Source: Herbaspirillum seropedicae
GTDB lineage: Bacteria; Pseudomonadota; Gammaproteobacteria; Burkholderiales; Burkholderiaceae_D
NCBI RefSeq assembly: GCF_001040945.1
Contig: NZ_CP011930.1
Span: forward strand, 5,445,724-5,509,723
Direction: 5' to 3'
DNA length: 64,000 nucleotides
Under the pieces are notes generated by a model. It saw only the letters and a list, made by a program, of their open reading frames with translations, did not search any database and was not told the DNA's origin. This document shows, in pieces, positions 8,739 to 17,829 of the stretch; positions within the stretch are counted from its first letter, which is position 1; each line of letters starts with the position of its first letter. Made by a program: the position numbers and the translations under genes.

Positions 8739-9719
8739 ATGGACTTCGACGGACTGCAAACCCCACCGCGTGAACAGACCATCCGCCAGTTGCGGGAGCT
8801 CTCGCGCAAGCTGGTGCGCGAGCTGGGTTTCATGCGCAGCACCCTGGCCGGCAGCGACCTGGCGCCCTCGGCGGTGCACGCCATCATCGAGATCGGGCTC
8901 AGGCCTGGCCTGCAGGCGCGGGAGCTGGGCGAGGTCCTGTATCTGGACAAGTCCAACACCAGCCGCCAGCTCGCCAAGCTGGAAGCGCTGGGGCTGGTAA
9001 GGCGCAGCCCGGCGCCTGGCGATGGCCGCGCCTTCAGCCTGACGCTCACCGAGGCCGGCCAGGTGCTGCGCAAGAAGATCGACAAGTTCGCCACCGACCA
9101 GGTCTCCGCCGCCTTGCGGCGGATCATGCCGGAAGACCAGCAGGGCCTGGTGCGCGCACTGGCGCTGTATTCGGAGGCGCTGTCGCGCGACAATCCCAAT
9201 GCCGTGGCAGGCAGCGCCAGGGGCTCGGCCGAGGCGCCCTTGGCGCAGGGCTACCAGCCCGGCTGCATCGGCGACATTGCCAGTTTGCACGCCCGCTACT
9301 ATGCCGAAGCGGCCGGGTTCGGCGTCTACTTCGAACACAAGGTGGCCAGCGAACTGGGCGCCTTCGTCCAATCCCTGCCTGCGCCGGGCAAGGCCATCTG
9401 GACCCATCAGGAGCACGGCCGCACACTGGCCTCGATCGTCATCGATGGCGATGTGGCCAGCGGCCTGGCCCACCTGCGCTGGTTCATCGTCGATGACAGC
9501 CTGCGCGGCCGGGGCGTGGGACGACGGCTGCTGGAGCAGGCCATGGCCTTGGTCGATGCCCATCATTTCGACTGCTATCTGTGGACCTTCCAGGGGCTGG
9601 ATGCGGCGCGCCACCTGTACCTGGAGGCCGGCTTTGCCTTGGCCGAGGAATCGCCCGGCGAGCAATGGGGCAGCCGGGTGGTGGAGCAACGTTATGTGCG
9701 GCCGGCGCGCAAGCGCTGA
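8739..9719 (+). CDS. MarR-family winged helix fused to GNAT acetyltransferase
   Basis: The protein (326 residues) fuses two domains. Residues about 10-150 are a MarR winged helix-turn-helix with the recognisable LGEVLYLDKSNTSRQLAKLEALGLVRR recognition-helix region and a wing (SPAPGDGRAFSLTLTEAG). Residues about 170-320 are a GCN5-type acetyltransferase with acetyl-CoA binding in LRWFIVDDSLRGRGVGRRLLEQAM (the R-G-x-G-V-G loop). ATG at 8739 is chosen because GAGAG lies five bases upstream; ATG at 8727 and TTG at 8709 are alternatives, the latter lying inside the operator. Fusions of this kind are known; the acetyl acceptor is unknown. It probably controls its own promoter. Confidence 0.85.
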   Translation: MDFDGLQTPPREQTIRQLRELSRKLVRELGFMRSTLAGSDLAPSAVHAIIEIGLRPGLQARELGEVLYLDKSNTSRQLAKLEALGLVRRSPAPGDGRAFSLTLTEAGQVLRKKIDKFATDQVSAALRRIMPEDQQGLVRALALYSEALSRDNPNAVAGSARGSAEAPLAQGYQPGCIGDIASLHARYYAEAAGFGVYFEHKVASELGAFVQSLPAPGKAIWTHQEHGRTLASIVIDGDVASGLAHLRWFIVDDSLRGRGVGRRLLEQAMALVDAHHFDCYLWTFQGLDAARHLYLEAGFALAEESPGEQWGSRVVEQRYVRPARKR

Positions 9720-9744
9720 GCGGGACGGCCTGCGCTGCCCGCCT

Positions 9745-11622
9745 TCATTCCAGCTCGGCGGGTAGCTCGAGGTCTGACGCCGCCGTGGTCCCGAAGCGCG
9801 CAGGATCGAGCGCGGCGACCAGGTCGCGCGGCAAGGGCAGCGGTTCGCGCTCCAGCATGGCGGCCAGCAATTCGGCCATCAGCGGCGCCCAGATCAGGCC
9901 GCGCGAGGCATAGCCCAGCAGGCCATACAGGCCCGCTTGGCCAGGCAGCGCGCCCACCAGCGGCAAGCGGTCCGGGGCGATGCAGCGCTGGCCGACACGG
10001 CCTTGCAGGCTGGGCGCGCTGGCTGGCGGCAAGTGCGTGTGGGTGGCGATCTGCGGCAGCATGTGCTGCAGGCGTCCCAGGTTCTCGGCATGGCTGTCCA
10101 CGCGCAAGGCGGGGTCCTGGAAACGGTCATAGGTCGCGCCCATGCAGACCAGGCCGCCATGGGCGCGGGTCAGATAGCCATCGCCGCACAAGGCGAAGGG
10201 CAGGCGCGGAAAGCCTTCTGCCGGCAGATGCGTGACCTGGCCGCGCACGGCGTTCAGGGGCAGCGCTGCTGCTATCGGCAAGGCGCTGGCCTGCGCGCCT
10301 GCCGCCAGGATCACCACGGGAGCCTGGGCGATGGACTCGCCGGCCTGGTCCAGCGCCTGCCATTGCCCCCCTTCCCGTTGCAGCCGATGGACGGTGCAGC
10401 CGAAATGGCTGTGGACAAGATTGCTTTGCCTGGCGACGGCCAGCATGCGCCGGCACACCGAGGGCGGATTGAGCCAGCCCGCCTCGGGGAAGAAATAGCC
10501 GCCGCCCATGGTGGGCATGCCCAGCGCATCCGCCGTCTCCTGCGCCGACATCCAGCGCGCATAGCGGGCCGGATAATCCCACTCGCGCGCGCCCTGTTCA
10601 AAGGACTGGGCCTGCTTGGCGTCGCGGCCGAACTGCAGGATGCCGCAGCATTCCCCAAGAATGGCCGCGCCCTCTTCCATCCCCACCCCGCCCAGCGCCT
10701 GCCAGCGCTGCGCCGCAAACAGGAAGGCCGCTCGCGTCAGGCGCGCCAGCGGGCTGTCGTCCCGCGCCAGCGCGGGCATGAACAGCCCGGCGTGGTTGCC
10801 TGAGGCGCGCGTGGCCGGTTCTGGGCCGGCGTCGATCAGGTCGATACGCCAGCCCCGCGCACTCAGGCGCTCGGCAGCAGCGGTGCCGGCCAGGCCGGCG
10901 CCGATCACGATGGCGTGGCGATTGGCCTGTGGATAACGCAACAAGGGCGTCTCCCGTGTGGCCACGTGCGAAGGCGGACGCGCCCAGCCGGGGGCATAGC
11001 GCAGGTGCAACGCGCCCTCGCGGGACTGACCGGCAAACCCGACCTGGCGCAACGCTGCCTGCAGGTCATCACGCCCGGCGCCACCCAGCACTACGGCCTG
11101 CGCCCCGGTCCAGGCCAGGCGCGCCAGGCGCTTGCAGGCCGGGGCCTGCCAGGCGGGCGCATCGGGGTCGAAGGCCTGGGCGTGGGCATGCAGATAGAAC
11201 AGGTCCACCGGCGCTTCCAGCCGCGCCAGTTCTTCTTCCAGCGCGCCCCACACCAGGGTCAGCGTGATGCGGCCCTCATCGAGCAGCAGGCGGTGCGTGC
11301 CCGGCAAGGGCAAGGGCCAGGCGGCGCGCAAGGCCTGTGCATAACTTAAATCGTCGATCAGCTCGTGCGGGGCTGGCGGATGCGGCAGGATCGCCACGTA
11401 ATGCAGGCGCTGTGCGCCGCCCTGCCCGCGCAGTTCGTCAAAGGCGCGCCAGGTAGCGAAGAAGTTCTGTCCCAGGGCGAAGTGCAGGTCCAGCACCGTG
11501 GCCGCCTGCTGCTCGCGCAGGCAGTCCGGAGGCAGCGCCAGCACGCGCTGATGTTGCGCAGCGTCGGCGCGCCAGGCGGCCAGCAGTTCGGAAGAGGCAA
11601 GTTGGAGCGGACGGGCAGGCAT
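9745..11622 (-). CDS. mnmC: MnmC, tRNA 5-(aminomethyl)uridine-34 oxidoreductase with degenerate MnmD half
   Basis: MnmC completes the mnm5s2U34 wobble modification started by MnmE/MnmG (mnmG is at 45.6 kb). The C-terminal FAD oxidase half is intact: GxGxxG in AIVIGAGLAGTAAAERL (about residues 240), ASGNHAGLFMP, and a C-terminal GLLGYASRGLIWAPLMAE. The N-terminal methyltransferase half keeps the length but the SAM motif, normally GFGTGLNFL, reads HFALGQNFF, and the usual DGFAPAKNPxMW reads HAQAFDPDAPAW. So the oxidoreductase is likely active and the methyltransferase likely not. Start at 11622 follows AAGGGA at four bases; an ATG at 11640 is an alternative. Confidence 0.85.
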   Translation of the reverse strand: MPARPLQLASSELLAAWRADAAQHQRVLALPPDCLREQQAATVLDLHFALGQNFFATWRAFDELRGQGGAQRLHYVAILPHPPAPHELIDDLSYAQALRAAWPLPLPGTHRLLLDEGRITLTLVWGALEEELARLEAPVDLFYLHAHAQAFDPDAPAWQAPACKRLARLAWTGAQAVVLGGAGRDDLQAALRQVGFAGQSREGALHLRYAPGWARPPSHVATRETPLLRYPQANRHAIVIGAGLAGTAAAERLSARGWRIDLIDAGPEPATRASGNHAGLFMPALARDDSPLARLTRAAFLFAAQRWQALGGVGMEEGAAILGECCGILQFGRDAKQAQSFEQGAREWDYPARYARWMSAQETADALGMPTMGGGYFFPEAGWLNPPSVCRRMLAVARQSNLVHSHFGCTVHRLQREGGQWQALDQAGESIAQAPVVILAAGAQASALPIAAALPLNAVRGQVTHLPAEGFPRLPFALCGDGYLTRAHGGLVCMGATYDRFQDPALRVDSHAENLGRLQHMLPQIATHTHLPPASAPSLQGRVGQRCIAPDRLPLVGALPGQAGLYGLLGYASRGLIWAPLMAELLAAMLEREPLPLPRDLVAALDPARFGTTAASDLELPAELE

Positions 11623-11750
11623 GGTTCCCTTGGACGGCATCGATCAAGGCCGCCATTCTACGCTGCCGGCCAGCACCGGCCTTGCGCCTTGACAAAGCCG
11701 GAGCGCCTCCATAATCTGCATACAGAACACAGAAACCATGATACCCGCCC

Positions 11751-12455
11751 ATGTACAAGATCGACGCCCCGGCCCAGCTCATCGAGCAGGTCTACCACGC
11801 CATCCTGGATGCGATCTGCACCGGCGCCCTGGCCCCCAATGAAAAGATCACCCAGGAGGGTCTGGCCGAACAGCTGGGGGTGTCGCGCCAGCCTATCCTG
11901 CAGGCCTTCCAGATCCTCAAGCGCGAGGGCTTCATCGAAGATGCCGGGCGCAAGGGCGTGATGGTGACGGCGCTCGATCCGCAGCGCCTGATGCAGCTCT
12001 ACCAGGTGCGTGCGGTGCTCGATGGCCTGGCCGCGCGCAGCACTGCCGAGCAATGGAAGAGCGATGCCGCCTTGCGCGCAGCGGGCGAACGCGCAGGCCG
12101 GGCGCTGATCGAGGCGGGCCGCGCACTGGCCGATATGCGCGACCTGTCGGCACGCATCCTGGCCGACATGGATTTCCACCAGTTCATCTACCGCAGCTGC
12201 GGCAACCCCATGATCGGCCAGACCACGGCGCTGCACTGGCAGCACATCCGGCGCGCCATGGGGGCGATTCTCTCCTCGGAGGTGCGCTCGCACCTGGCGG
12301 TCTGGGAGGAACACGAGGCCATCCTGCAGGCCATGCTGGAAGGCAGGCCGGCGCTGGCCGACAAGCTGGCGCGCCAGCATGCCGAAAGCGCCGCCGCACA
12401 TCTGGCGCGCGTGCTCACCAGCGCGCACTACGCCGACAAGAGAAGGCAGGCCTGA
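11751..12455 (+). CDS. GntR-family regulator, FCD (FadR-like) subfamily
   Basis: The 234-residue protein has an N-terminal winged helix (residues about 8-75: IEQVYHAILDAICTGALAPNEKITQEGLAEQLGVSRQPILQAF, the standard GntR start) and a C-terminal FCD ligand-binding bundle with the metal-binding pattern D...H (DMDFHQFIYRSCGN) and later His residues (HWQHIRRA, EHEAILQAM). FCD regulators usually bind carboxylates. It is followed 62 bp later by an AEC-family transporter gene on the same strand, so that gene is its likely target. MnmC is divergent. Confidence 0.88.
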   Translation: MYKIDAPAQLIEQVYHAILDAICTGALAPNEKITQEGLAEQLGVSRQPILQAFQILKREGFIEDAGRKGVMVTALDPQRLMQLYQVRAVLDGLAARSTAEQWKSDAALRAAGERAGRALIEAGRALADMRDLSARILADMDFHQFIYRSCGNPMIGQTTALHWQHIRRAMGAILSSEVRSHLAVWEEHEAILQAMLEGRPALADKLARQHAESAAAHLARVLTSAHYADKRRQA

Positions 12456-12517
12456 GCCTCGCCCCGCGGTCCTTCCGCCCCACCGCCCACCAGGACGCAG
12501 CACGGCTGCGCACCGCC

Positions 12518-13453
12518 ATGCTCGCCATCTTCAACATCGTCTTTCCGGTCTTTTCGCTGATCTTCCTGGGATGGGCCTGCCGCAAGCGCAACATCCTCTC
12601 TGGCGGCGCGGCCACGGAGCTGAACCGTTTCGTCATCTGGCTGGCGCTGCCGGCGCTGCTGTTCGATTCGATGTCACGCCTGAGCGCGGCCGATTTCGCC
12701 AACCTGCGCTTCATCGCCGTGTTCGCCCTGAGCACGGCGCTGGTGTTCCTGCTGACGGCCTGGCTGCGTTGGCGCGAACGGGCCGCGGCCGCCGACATCA
12801 TCATCGACAGCCTGGGCAGCGCCTACGCCAATGTGGGCTTCATCGGCATCCCGCTGTGCTATCTGGCCTTCGGTCATGATGGCCTGCCGCCCTCGGTGAT
12901 CGCCATGGTGATGACGGCCTGCCTGCTCTTCGCGGTGGCCATCGTGCTGCTGGAGACCTGCCTGCACGCCCAGGCCGGACTGGCGCACACGGTGGCCAAG
13001 GTGGGCCGTTCGCTGCTGCGCAATCCCATCATGATCGCGCCGGTGGCCGGCATCATCGTGGCCGTGTTCGGCCTGCCGGTTCCCAGCGGCGTGCAGCAAT
13101 TGTTCAAGATACTGGGTGGGGCCGCCGGTCCCTGCGCGCTGGTCTCGCTGGGACTGTTCCTGGCGCAGCCGGTGCAGGATCGCCAGGGCGCCTCGGTGAG
13201 CCTGTTAGTGGCGTTCAAGCTGCTGCTGCAGCCGGCCATCACAGCGGTGCTGGCCTATTGGCTGCTGCCGCTGCCGCGCCTGTGGGCGGACGCTGCGGTG
13301 CTGCTCTCGGCCATGCCCATCGGCACCGGCCCGTTCATGCTGGCCGAGCTGTATCAACGCGAAGTCACTGCCATGTCGCGCGCTATCCTGGTCTCGACCA
13401 CGCTGTCACTGCCCACCATTGCGCTGATCCTGGCCTGGATCGCGCATCGCTGA
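12518..13453 (+). CDS. AEC family transporter (auxin efflux carrier/malonate-type permease)
   Basis: This 311-residue integral membrane protein begins MLAIFNIVFPVFSLIFLGW, the conserved start of the AEC/MdcF family, and has about ten hydrophobic segments in two halves, with the second half starting LLRNPIMIAPVAGIIVAVFGL (the family's internal repeat boundary). Relatives export or import organic acids such as malonate or malate. I set the start at the ATG that begins the conserved N-terminal helix; no strong ribosome binding site is visible, which fits translational coupling with the GntR gene upstream. Substrate is unknown and inferred to be a carboxylate. Confidence 0.82.
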   Translation: MLAIFNIVFPVFSLIFLGWACRKRNILSGGAATELNRFVIWLALPALLFDSMSRLSAADFANLRFIAVFALSTALVFLLTAWLRWRERAAAADIIIDSLGSAYANVGFIGIPLCYLAFGHDGLPPSVIAMVMTACLLFAVAIVLLETCLHAQAGLAHTVAKVGRSLLRNPIMIAPVAGIIVAVFGLPVPSGVQQLFKILGGAAGPCALVSLGLFLAQPVQDRQGASVSLLVAFKLLLQPAITAVLAYWLLPLPRLWADAAVLLSAMPIGTGPFMLAELYQREVTAMSRAILVSTTLSLPTIALILAWIAHR

Positions 13454-13472
13454 GCCGACCCGCAGGCCCATG

Positions 13473-13504
13473 AAAAAAGGCCGCCACGGCAATGCCGTGC
13501 GGCC
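13473..13504 (-). terminator. Rho-independent terminator of the GGDEF-EAL gene
   Basis: A GC-rich hairpin (GGCCG...CGGCC with inner CACGGCA/TGCCGTG arms and one bulge) is followed on the minus strand by a run of six T. It lies 25 bp after the stop of the minus-strand gene. Confidence 0.8.
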
Positions 13505-13528
13505 TCATTGCTTCCTGCGCAACCCGGT

Positions 13529-16375
13529 TCAGGTCATCACCCGGTCCTGCCGCAGGATCTGCTCGAACTTGTCGGCAGGCACGGGTGGGCTGAACAGGTA
13601 GCCCTGGATTTCATCGCAACCGTAGTGGCGCAGGTAGTCCAGCTGCTCGTCGGTTTCCACGCCTTCGGCGATGACGCGCAGCTTGAGGTGGCGCGCCAGC
13701 GAAATGATGGAGGCGGTGATGGCCGCATCATCGGCATCGATGGTGATATCGCGCACGAAGGAGCGGTCGATCTTGAGCACATCGATGGGGAAGCGCTTGA
13801 GGTAGGCCAGCGAGGAATAGCCGGTGCCGAAGTCGTCGATGGACAGGCGTACGCCCAGCTTCTTGAGGCCGGCCAGGATGCCGATGGCGTGTTCGACGTC
13901 GGTCATCATCAGGCTCTCGGTGAGCTCCAGTTCCAGCGACTCGGGCGGCAGGCCGGTGTCTTCCAGCACATCGGCGATGGACGAGACCAGGTCCTTCTGC
14001 AGGAACTGGCCCACCGAGAGGTTGACCGATACGCTGATGTCAGCGTAACCGCCCAACTGCCACTGGCGGCACTGGGTGCAGGCTGCGCGCAGCACCCAGG
14101 CGCCGATGGGCAGGATCAGCCCGGTCTCTTCGGCCAGACCGATGAAGCGCGCCGGCGAGACCATGCCCAGTTGCGGATGCTGCCAGCGGATCAGCGCTTC
14201 GCTGCCGATGACGCGGCCGCTGGCCAGGTCCACCTTGGGCTGGTAATGCAGCAGGAATTCGCCATGGTCCAGCGCATTGCGCAGGTCGCCTTCGATGCGC
14301 AGGCGTTCCAGCGCCTGCTCATTCATGGCCGGGGTATAGAACTGGAAGTTGTTGCGGCCGGTCTGCTTGCCGCGATACATGGCGATGTCGGCGTGCTTGA
14401 TGAGCGTCTCGCCATCGGTGCCGTCGTTGGGATAGCAGGCCACGCCGACGCTGCAGGTCATGAACAGCGTATGGCCGCCCAGCGTCACCGGCGCGGCCAC
14501 CGCATCCATGATGCGCTGCAGGCTGCGGGTGTCCAGGGTCAGCTCATCCTGTTCGGGCAGGATCATGATGAATTCGTCACCGCCCAGGCGCGCCACCGTA
14601 TCCGCTTCGCGCACCGCTGCACGCAGGCGGCCTGCCACGGTGCGCAGCAAAGTATCGCCGGCCTTGTGGCCCAGGGTGTCATTGACGAACTTGAAGCGGT
14701 CCAGGTCCACGAACACCACCCAGAGCGCCTGCTTCTGGCGCTCGGCCACGCCGATGGCCTGCTCCAAATGGTGGCGCAGCATATGACGGTTGATCAGCCC
14801 GGTGAGGGTATCGCGGCTGGCCTGGAATTCCAGCTCGGCTTCGTAGCGCTTCATCGAGGTGATGTCGTAGAGCGCCGCCACGAAATGCGTGACCTCGCCG
14901 CTCTCGTCGCGCACCGGTGCGATGTAGAAGTCGTTCCACAGTTCCGACCCATCCTTGTGGTAGTTGCGCAGCACCACGTTGTGCTCGCGCTGCTCGCGCA
15001 TGGCGATCCAGACGGTCTCAAAGCCCTCCGGATCACTGTCGCGCCCTTCCAGGAAACGGATGCTCTTGCCCACCGCCTCGGTGCTGCTGTAGCCGGTGAT
15101 GCGGGCGAAGGCCGGGTTGACGTATTCGATGGTGTAGTCGGGCTCCTGGGCCGACAGGATCAGGATGGCGTTGGCGCTGGCCTCGATGGCCTGGTGGCGC
15201 AGGCGCAGCGCGCGTTCGGCCAGGCGACGCGCCTTGATGTCGTCCGACAGCAGGGCATTGGTGGTGCGCAGCTCGGCGGTGCGCTCTTCCACCAGTTGCT
15301 GGATGCGGTGCGAGCGCATCGACAGCGCCCGCATGTAGGCCGCTCCCAGCAGCGAGGCGATCACGCCCACCAGCAGGATCAGCAGCGAGCCGTAATGGTC
15401 GGCGAAGAGCGAGCGCGGCGGCACGCTGATCTCCAGGTGCCAGGTCTGGCCGGCGATGTCGAAGCTGCTCACGGTGGTGGAGGGATGGCGGAACAGGGTG
15501 CCGGGCTTGAGCAGATGGTCCAGCCAGTGCGCCTCCTGCGGGGCGCTGTCATGGCGGTAGACCAGGTTGCGGCCCTCGGCCTGGGCGCCGACGTAGATGC
15601 GCAGGCCGATGTCGTGGTCGGCCATGAGACCAGCGCTGTCGAGGATCTTGCGCACCAGCCCGTTCAATTCCAGCACCGCCGAGGTGTCGCCCACCAGCAG
15701 GGCGCGCCGCGCCAGCTGGTCGGTCGGTTGCACGCCGCCGCGATAGACCGGCTGGATCACCAGGAGGCCGCGCTCATCCGGACCGAACTGGGCCAGCCGC
15801 AGTGGCGGCGTGGAGGCCGGACGACCGCTGGCCAGCGCGGCGCCAAGCGCGCCCATGATCTCGGCGTTGCGGGAGACATCCAGCCCCAGCGCGGCCTCGT
15901 TGCCCGGCACCGGTTCGATGAAATCGACCACCAGGTAGGACGGCTGCTGGGGCGCCGGGACCGGTTCGACCTTGCCCTCGGCCAGCGCGGTGATCTGGAA
16001 GCCCGGCCGGGCGCCCTGGCGCAAGGCCTCGAAGACGGGACGATCCTCATCCGAGACGAAGCGTTGCACGCTGAAGGCGCGTACGTAGGGATAACGCTCC
16101 AGCAAGGGCCGCGTGAAGTTCTCGAACTGGTCGCGGGTGGGATCGCCCACAGTGGCGTAGAAGTGGTTCACCACCGATTGCACCTGGACCGCCTCTTCCA
16201 GTCCGCGCTGGATGGTAAAGGCGCGCAGGCCGGCGCGGCGCTCGAAGTCCAGGCTGACGGCGTCCTCTTCCAGATGGCTGGTGGCCACGAACACGGTCGC
16301 GGTCGCGCAAAGGCCCAGCATCAGCGTGAGTGATGCCGACAACGTTGCCCCCAGCTTGTTGATCACACGCTGCAT
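13529..16375 (-). CDS. Membrane CHASE-PAS-GGDEF-EAL cyclic-di-GMP protein
   Basis: The 948-residue protein has, in order: a TM helix (about residues 8-30), a periplasmic CHASE1 sensor domain (about 75-270), a second TM helix (about 325-350), a coiled linker, a PAS/PAC domain (about 395-500; YVNPAFARITGYSSTEAVG), a GGDEF domain (RLGGDEF at about 598) and an EAL domain (SEALIRW at about 726, DDFGTGYSS, KIDRSFV). The GGDEF active site is canonical, and so are the EAL metal ligands I can see (E of EAL, ELTE, DD, K, E of AEGVE). It could therefore make and break c-di-GMP, switching on an extracellular small-molecule signal. It is a single-gene unit with its own terminator. Confidence 0.93.
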   Translation of the reverse strand: MQRVINKLGATLSASLTLMLGLCATATVFVATSHLEEDAVSLDFERRAGLRAFTIQRGLEEAVQVQSVVNHFYATVGDPTRDQFENFTRPLLERYPYVRAFSVQRFVSDEDRPVFEALRQGARPGFQITALAEGKVEPVPAPQQPSYLVVDFIEPVPGNEAALGLDVSRNAEIMGALGAALASGRPASTPPLRLAQFGPDERGLLVIQPVYRGGVQPTDQLARRALLVGDTSAVLELNGLVRKILDSAGLMADHDIGLRIYVGAQAEGRNLVYRHDSAPQEAHWLDHLLKPGTLFRHPSTTVSSFDIAGQTWHLEISVPPRSLFADHYGSLLILLVGVIASLLGAAYMRALSMRSHRIQQLVEERTAELRTTNALLSDDIKARRLAERALRLRHQAIEASANAILILSAQEPDYTIEYVNPAFARITGYSSTEAVGKSIRFLEGRDSDPEGFETVWIAMREQREHNVVLRNYHKDGSELWNDFYIAPVRDESGEVTHFVAALYDITSMKRYEAELEFQASRDTLTGLINRHMLRHHLEQAIGVAERQKQALWVVFVDLDRFKFVNDTLGHKAGDTLLRTVAGRLRAAVREADTVARLGGDEFIMILPEQDELTLDTRSLQRIMDAVAAPVTLGGHTLFMTCSVGVACYPNDGTDGETLIKHADIAMYRGKQTGRNNFQFYTPAMNEQALERLRIEGDLRNALDHGEFLLHYQPKVDLASGRVIGSEALIRWQHPQLGMVSPARFIGLAEETGLILPIGAWVLRAACTQCRQWQLGGYADISVSVNLSVGQFLQKDLVSSIADVLEDTGLPPESLELELTESLMMTDVEHAIGILAGLKKLGVRLSIDDFGTGYSSLAYLKRFPIDVLKIDRSFVRDITIDADDAAITASIISLARHLKLRVIAEGVETDEQLDYLRHYGCDEIQGYLFSPPVPADKFEQILRQDRVMT

Positions 16376-16526
16376 AAACGAATCGTTCTATCCCAATGAG
16401 AGGCCGATCATATCCGGTCTATCCCTCGTTATCGGTCACGCCGGATTTATTTTTACGCAACAGGCCAGGAATATTTTCCAGGCCCGTCCTGATGTTGCCG
16501 CACGGGAATGCTTGCACGATCCCCGT

Positions 16527-17693
16527 TCAATACGACGGCGCGGCCTTCTTCTCGCGTGCCTCCCGCTCGATGGCCTGGGCCTGCATGAAGGCGTCGAAGG
16601 AGCGCTCGATGGTGGCGCGCTCGACGTCGCGGGTGATGAAGACGATGCGGCTGCGACGGTCCTCCGAGGGCCATTGCGGCAGCGTCGCGGTGGGATGGAA
16701 GATGTGCTGCACGCCGTGGATGACGGTGGGCAGCGCCTCGCCCTTGAGATTGAGGATGCCCTTGATGCGCAGGATGTTCGGTCCCTTGAAGCCCACCAGC
16801 AGGCTCAGCCATTCATCGAAGAGCACCGGATCGATGGGCTCGTCGAAGGTGAAGCAGAAGGCGCGGATGTGGTCATCGTGGCGATTGACGTCGTGTTCAT
16901 GGTCATGTCCATGGTGGTCATGACCGTGGTCATGACCGTGGTGGTGATCGTGACCGTGATGGTGACCGTGATGCCCATGCCCGTGACGGGCCTGCTCGGC
17001 AAAGGCTTCCTCATTGAGCCAGCGGGCCACGTCCGGCATCTTCTCGCCCGGCTTGAACAGGCCCGCATCCAGCAGTTCGGCCGCGGCGATCTGGCCCACC
17101 TGCGGCTGCAGCTGGCGCGCGCCCGGATTGAGCGTGCGCAGACGCGCCTGCAGCGCCGCCAGGGTGGCGGCGTCGACCAGGTCGGTCTTGGTCAGCAGCA
17201 GACGGTCGGCCACGGCGGCCTGCTGGACGGCTTCCTCGTGGTGATCCAGGGTGGACATGCCATTGACCGCATCGACCGTGACGATGACGCCATCGAGCCG
17301 ATAGCGCTCGGCGATGAAGGCATCGGTCATCAGCGTGTGCAGGATGGGCGCAGGCGAGGCCAGGCCGGTGGTCTCGATGACCACGCGATTGAACTTGCGC
17401 CGCCCGCCCTCGGCGAAACGCCAGGTGATGTCCTTGAGGGTCTTCTTGAGATCGCCACGGATGGTGCAGCACAGGCAACCGCTGCTCATCTCGACGATGG
17501 TCTCTTCCTGGCTGTGCGCCACCAGCAGGTGATCCAGTCCGATCTCGCCGAACTCGTTGATGATGACCAGGGTGTCCTTCATCTCGGGCTGAGTGATCAG
17601 GTGATTGAGCAGCGTGGTCTTGCCACTGCCCAGGAAACCGGTCAGCAGGGAAACGGGGATGGGTGCATCACCGGCGGGTACGGATGGGTTCAT
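16527..17693 (-). CDS. CobW/COG0523 G3E-family GTPase, putative metallochaperone
   Basis: The 388-residue protein has Walker A GFLGSGKTTLLNHL (about residues 14-27), the metal-binding CLCC motif in SSGCLCCTIRGDL (about 70), NEFGEIGLDH, a TKTDLVD guanine-specificity motif, and a C-terminal CobW_C domain. Between the GTPase and C-terminal domains, about residues 235-270 form a very His/Asp/Gly-rich loop that would bind Zn or Ni. COG0523 GTPases load metal into client enzymes, often Zn enzymes under Zn limitation. ribA, a Zn-dependent enzyme, is directly upstream on the same strand but a strong terminator lies between. I chose the ATG at 17693 since conserved sequence starts there. No Zur site was identified. 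Confidence 0.85.
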   Translation of the reverse strand: MNPSVPAGDAPIPVSLLTGFLGSGKTTLLNHLITQPEMKDTLVIINEFGEIGLDHLLVAHSQEETIVEMSSGCLCCTIRGDLKKTLKDITWRFAEGGRRKFNRVVIETTGLASPAPILHTLMTDAFIAERYRLDGVIVTVDAVNGMSTLDHHEEAVQQAAVADRLLLTKTDLVDAATLAALQARLRTLNPGARQLQPQVGQIAAAELLDAGLFKPGEKMPDVARWLNEEAFAEQARHGHGHHGHHHGHDHHHGHDHGHDHHGHDHEHDVNRHDDHIRAFCFTFDEPIDPVLFDEWLSLLVGFKGPNILRIKGILNLKGEALPTVIHGVQHIFHPTATLPQWPSEDRRSRIVFITRDVERATIERSFDAFMQAQAIEREAREKKAAPSY

Positions 17694-17770
17694 GTTGTAA
17701 AGACGGGATGAGAATAAACGATCCAGCCGCCATGCTAACCGATGCGTCAAGGAGGCAGACCGCGACGGGC

Positions 17771-17797
17771 AAAAAAAAAGACGGACCGAAGTCCGTC
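17771..17797 (-). terminator. Rho-independent terminator of ribA with UUCG tetraloop
   Basis: On the minus strand a perfect 7-bp stem GACGGAC/GTCCGTC closes a TTCG tetraloop and is followed by nine T. It ends ribA transcription before the CobW-family gene. Confidence 0.92.
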
Positions 17798-17829
17798 CGC
17801 CTGTACCAAGGTGTAGGAAGGGCGCGCCC

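Noticed and set aside
13508..16333. 941-codon open frame antisense to the GGDEF-EAL gene
   Set aside because: No family signature, and the other strand has intact CHASE, PAS, GGDEF and EAL domains; a shadow of GC-rich codon use.
16905..16990. His-rich run in the CobW-family gene as a frameshift or assembly artefact
   Set aside because: The frame is open on both sides, GTPase and CobW_C domains are in phase, and His-rich loops are common in COG0523 proteins.
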